A DNA stretch of 64,000 bases from positions 186,001-250,000 of the forward strand of contig CAWHUL010000011.1 in the NCBI GenBank assembly GCA_963832365.1, in the 5' to 3' direction. Positions 63,102 to 64,000 of the stretch are shown piece by piece; the stretch's first letter is position 1, and each line of letters begins with the position of its first letter. Source of the stretch: CAWBRT01 sp963832365. Its GTDB lineage: Bacteria; Acidobacteriota; Terriglobia; Terriglobales; Acidobacteriaceae. The notes beneath the pieces are model-generated. The model was not told the DNA's origin, searched no databases, and was given only the letters and a program-made list of their open reading frames with translations. The position numbers and the translations under genes were made by a program.

Positions 63102-63449
63102 ATGCGGATTCCGTCCAAAGCGATGATAGCCGTAATCGTTCTGCTAATGATCGCAGCGCCGACTATCTCCTTGGCCAAGTGCGTGGAAGATCACTTCCAC
63201 TGCTGCGGCAGCTCCACGGTTGCAACGGGAATCAGCACAGCACCCGAGCTGTCGGGATGGTGCTGCCACGGCGCCAGGGCAGAACGCCAGGATGCGCCGG
63301 ATGTTCATGCAGCCTCTCTGTTCCTGCAACCCCTGACGGCAGAGGCGCCGTCGATTACCGTTGTCTCTCACCGTTCTGTATCTGAATACAGCACTTCGCA
63401 TTCATCTGTTTCGGCCTCTCAGCCCCTTCTCTGCACCTTCCTGATCTAG
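63102..63449 (+). CDS. Small exported Cys/His-rich protein
   Basis: The 115-aa protein has a signal peptide (MRIPSKAMIAVIVLLMIAAPTISLA, in pieces) followed by a Cys/His-rich stretch, CVEDHFHCCGSS and WCCHG, that could bind a metal. The rest is Ser-rich. No family was recognised. It is divergent from the two-component system and precedes another small exported protein. A role in periplasmic metal handling is a guess based on the Cys/His content. Confidence 0.6.
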   Translation: MRIPSKAMIAVIVLLMIAAPTISLAKCVEDHFHCCGSSTVATGISTAPELSGWCCHGARAERQDAPDVHAASLFLQPLTAEAPSITVVSHRSVSEYSTSHSSVSASQPLLCTFLI

Positions 63450-63599
63450 TCTGCTCCTTGTCCGACACCATCTGACGAAGGGGATCCGCGTTATCGCGTA
63501 TCCCGAGACTTAGATCATCGCAAGGAACAAGTTGATCGCCGCTGATGGGTGAACTGGCTCGGCCGGCACGCCAACGACGGCGAGGCAAGGAGAATTGCC

Positions 63600-63950
63600 A
63601 TGAAGCACATGAAATTAGTCGTGGTGTTGGTTGCGCTACTGGCAACCGCATCTATTCTGTTTGCACAACGAAAGTCGTCTGCGGCATCACAGTCGCAGCA
63701 GGGCTCCGCTTCTGGTACCTATTTGACCTGCCCAATGTGGGGCTGGGGTGGAGGCAATCAAGCGAGTAACTCCGCAAGGCCCTACGGACAAATGGGACAC
63801 GGGATGATGTATGGCTGGTCGAACTCCAACCAGCATGTTCCAAGCGGCCCGGGAATGATGTACTCCGGACCAGCGAGCCCCGCGCAAACTCAATCCGGCA
63901 CCGCAACGTCCAGCTCTAACGGACAACAACAACCGGAATCGACCCGTTAG
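63600..63950 (+). CDS. Small exported Met/Gly/His-rich protein
   Basis: The 116-aa protein starts at an ATG with AAGGAG well placed; a 17-codon upstream extension was rejected. After a signal peptide (residues about 1-22) comes MWGWGGG, GQMGHGMMYGW and GPGMMYSG, then a Ser/Gln-rich tail. Met-, His- and Trp-rich motifs of this kind are common in periplasmic copper-binding proteins, but no family was recognised. Confidence 0.6.
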   Translation: MKHMKLVVVLVALLATASILFAQRKSSAASQSQQGSASGTYLTCPMWGWGGGNQASNSARPYGQMGHGMMYGWSNSNQHVPSGPGMMYSGPASPAQTQSGTATSSSNGQQQPESTR

Positions 63951-63963
63951 TCAATCCGGAGTT

Positions 63964-63987
63964 GGGGCGGTCCGTTTGGACCGCCCC
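63964..63987 (+). terminator. Hairpin after the Met-rich gene
   Basis: GGGGCGGTCC and GGACCGCCCC form a perfect 10-bp stem with a GTTT loop, 13 nt past the stop. No clear T-tract follows, so the strength as an intrinsic terminator is uncertain. Confidence 0.6.
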
Positions 63988-64000
63988 TGGCTCCTGTTGC

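Noticed and set aside
63091..63126. 11-codon upstream ORF ending in ATGA before the Cys/His-rich exported protein
   Set aside because: The ribosome site touches its ATG, leaving no spacing; the same site serves the ATG at 63102, which gives a proper signal peptide.

Overview
The window reads like a chromosomal contig from an Acidobacteriota bacterium, probably Terriglobia and Koribacter-like. This rests on high-GC housekeeping genes, the gene set (gltBD with proC, glnK-glnD beside egtBD, ECF sigma/anti-sigma pairs, otsBA) and a REP-like inverted repeat. It is inferred from style, not from a database match. No rRNA or CRISPR array is seen; there is one tRNA-Val (CAC).

Left part (1-39,850), conserved metabolism. 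A truncated Fe-S oxidoreductase and msrB come first. A leftward set follows: Tat-exported phosphoesterase, CuA-type cupredoxin, cytochrome c lipoprotein and a frameshifted epimerase. Opposite it run an ECF sigma factor and its zinc-binding anti-sigma factor. A nitrogen block follows: a LysR regulator divergent from gltB-gltD, proC, then amtB-glnK-glnD, leading into the ergothioneine genes egtB-egtD. Between them lies a large secreted beta-propeller gene broken by two stops and two frameshifts. Next are an EVE-domain protein, Cu/Zn superoxide dismutase, a zinc peptidase, tryptophanase, thioredoxin reductase, a KDG kinase/KDPG aldolase pair, and an operon of two acyl-CoA dehydrogenases with a 4-hydroxybutyryl-CoA dehydratase-like protein.

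Accessory island (about 39,850-57,000). It starts at the 3' end of tRNA-Val with a tyrosine integrase broken by two frameshifts, two excisionase-like proteins and a ParB-like HTH protein. At its core are two large convergent genes: a DUF4011-type SF1 helicase and an Mrr-like nuclease-TPR-PIN-like protein. A complete IS21-family element lies exactly between them, and both genes have lost their 3' ends at its two termini. This looks like a former two-gene, probably defence-type, locus destroyed by an IS-associated deletion. Beyond it is about 2 kb of decayed DNA with hairpins and a possible phage structural-gene fragment, then a small module of XRE regulator, ribbon-helix-helix protein and serine recombinase.

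Right part (57,000-64,000), signalling and stress. It holds an orphan DisA_N (diadenylate cyclase-like) protein, a small membrane protein with a histidine-kinase-like H-box, trehalose genes otsB-otsA, a two-component NarL/LuxR-type system, and two small exported proteins, one Met/Gly/His-rich.

Broken reading frames recur (epimerase, propeller, an aldo/keto reductase, integrase, TPR nuclease). Some may be assembly errors, others real decay; read mapping would decide.
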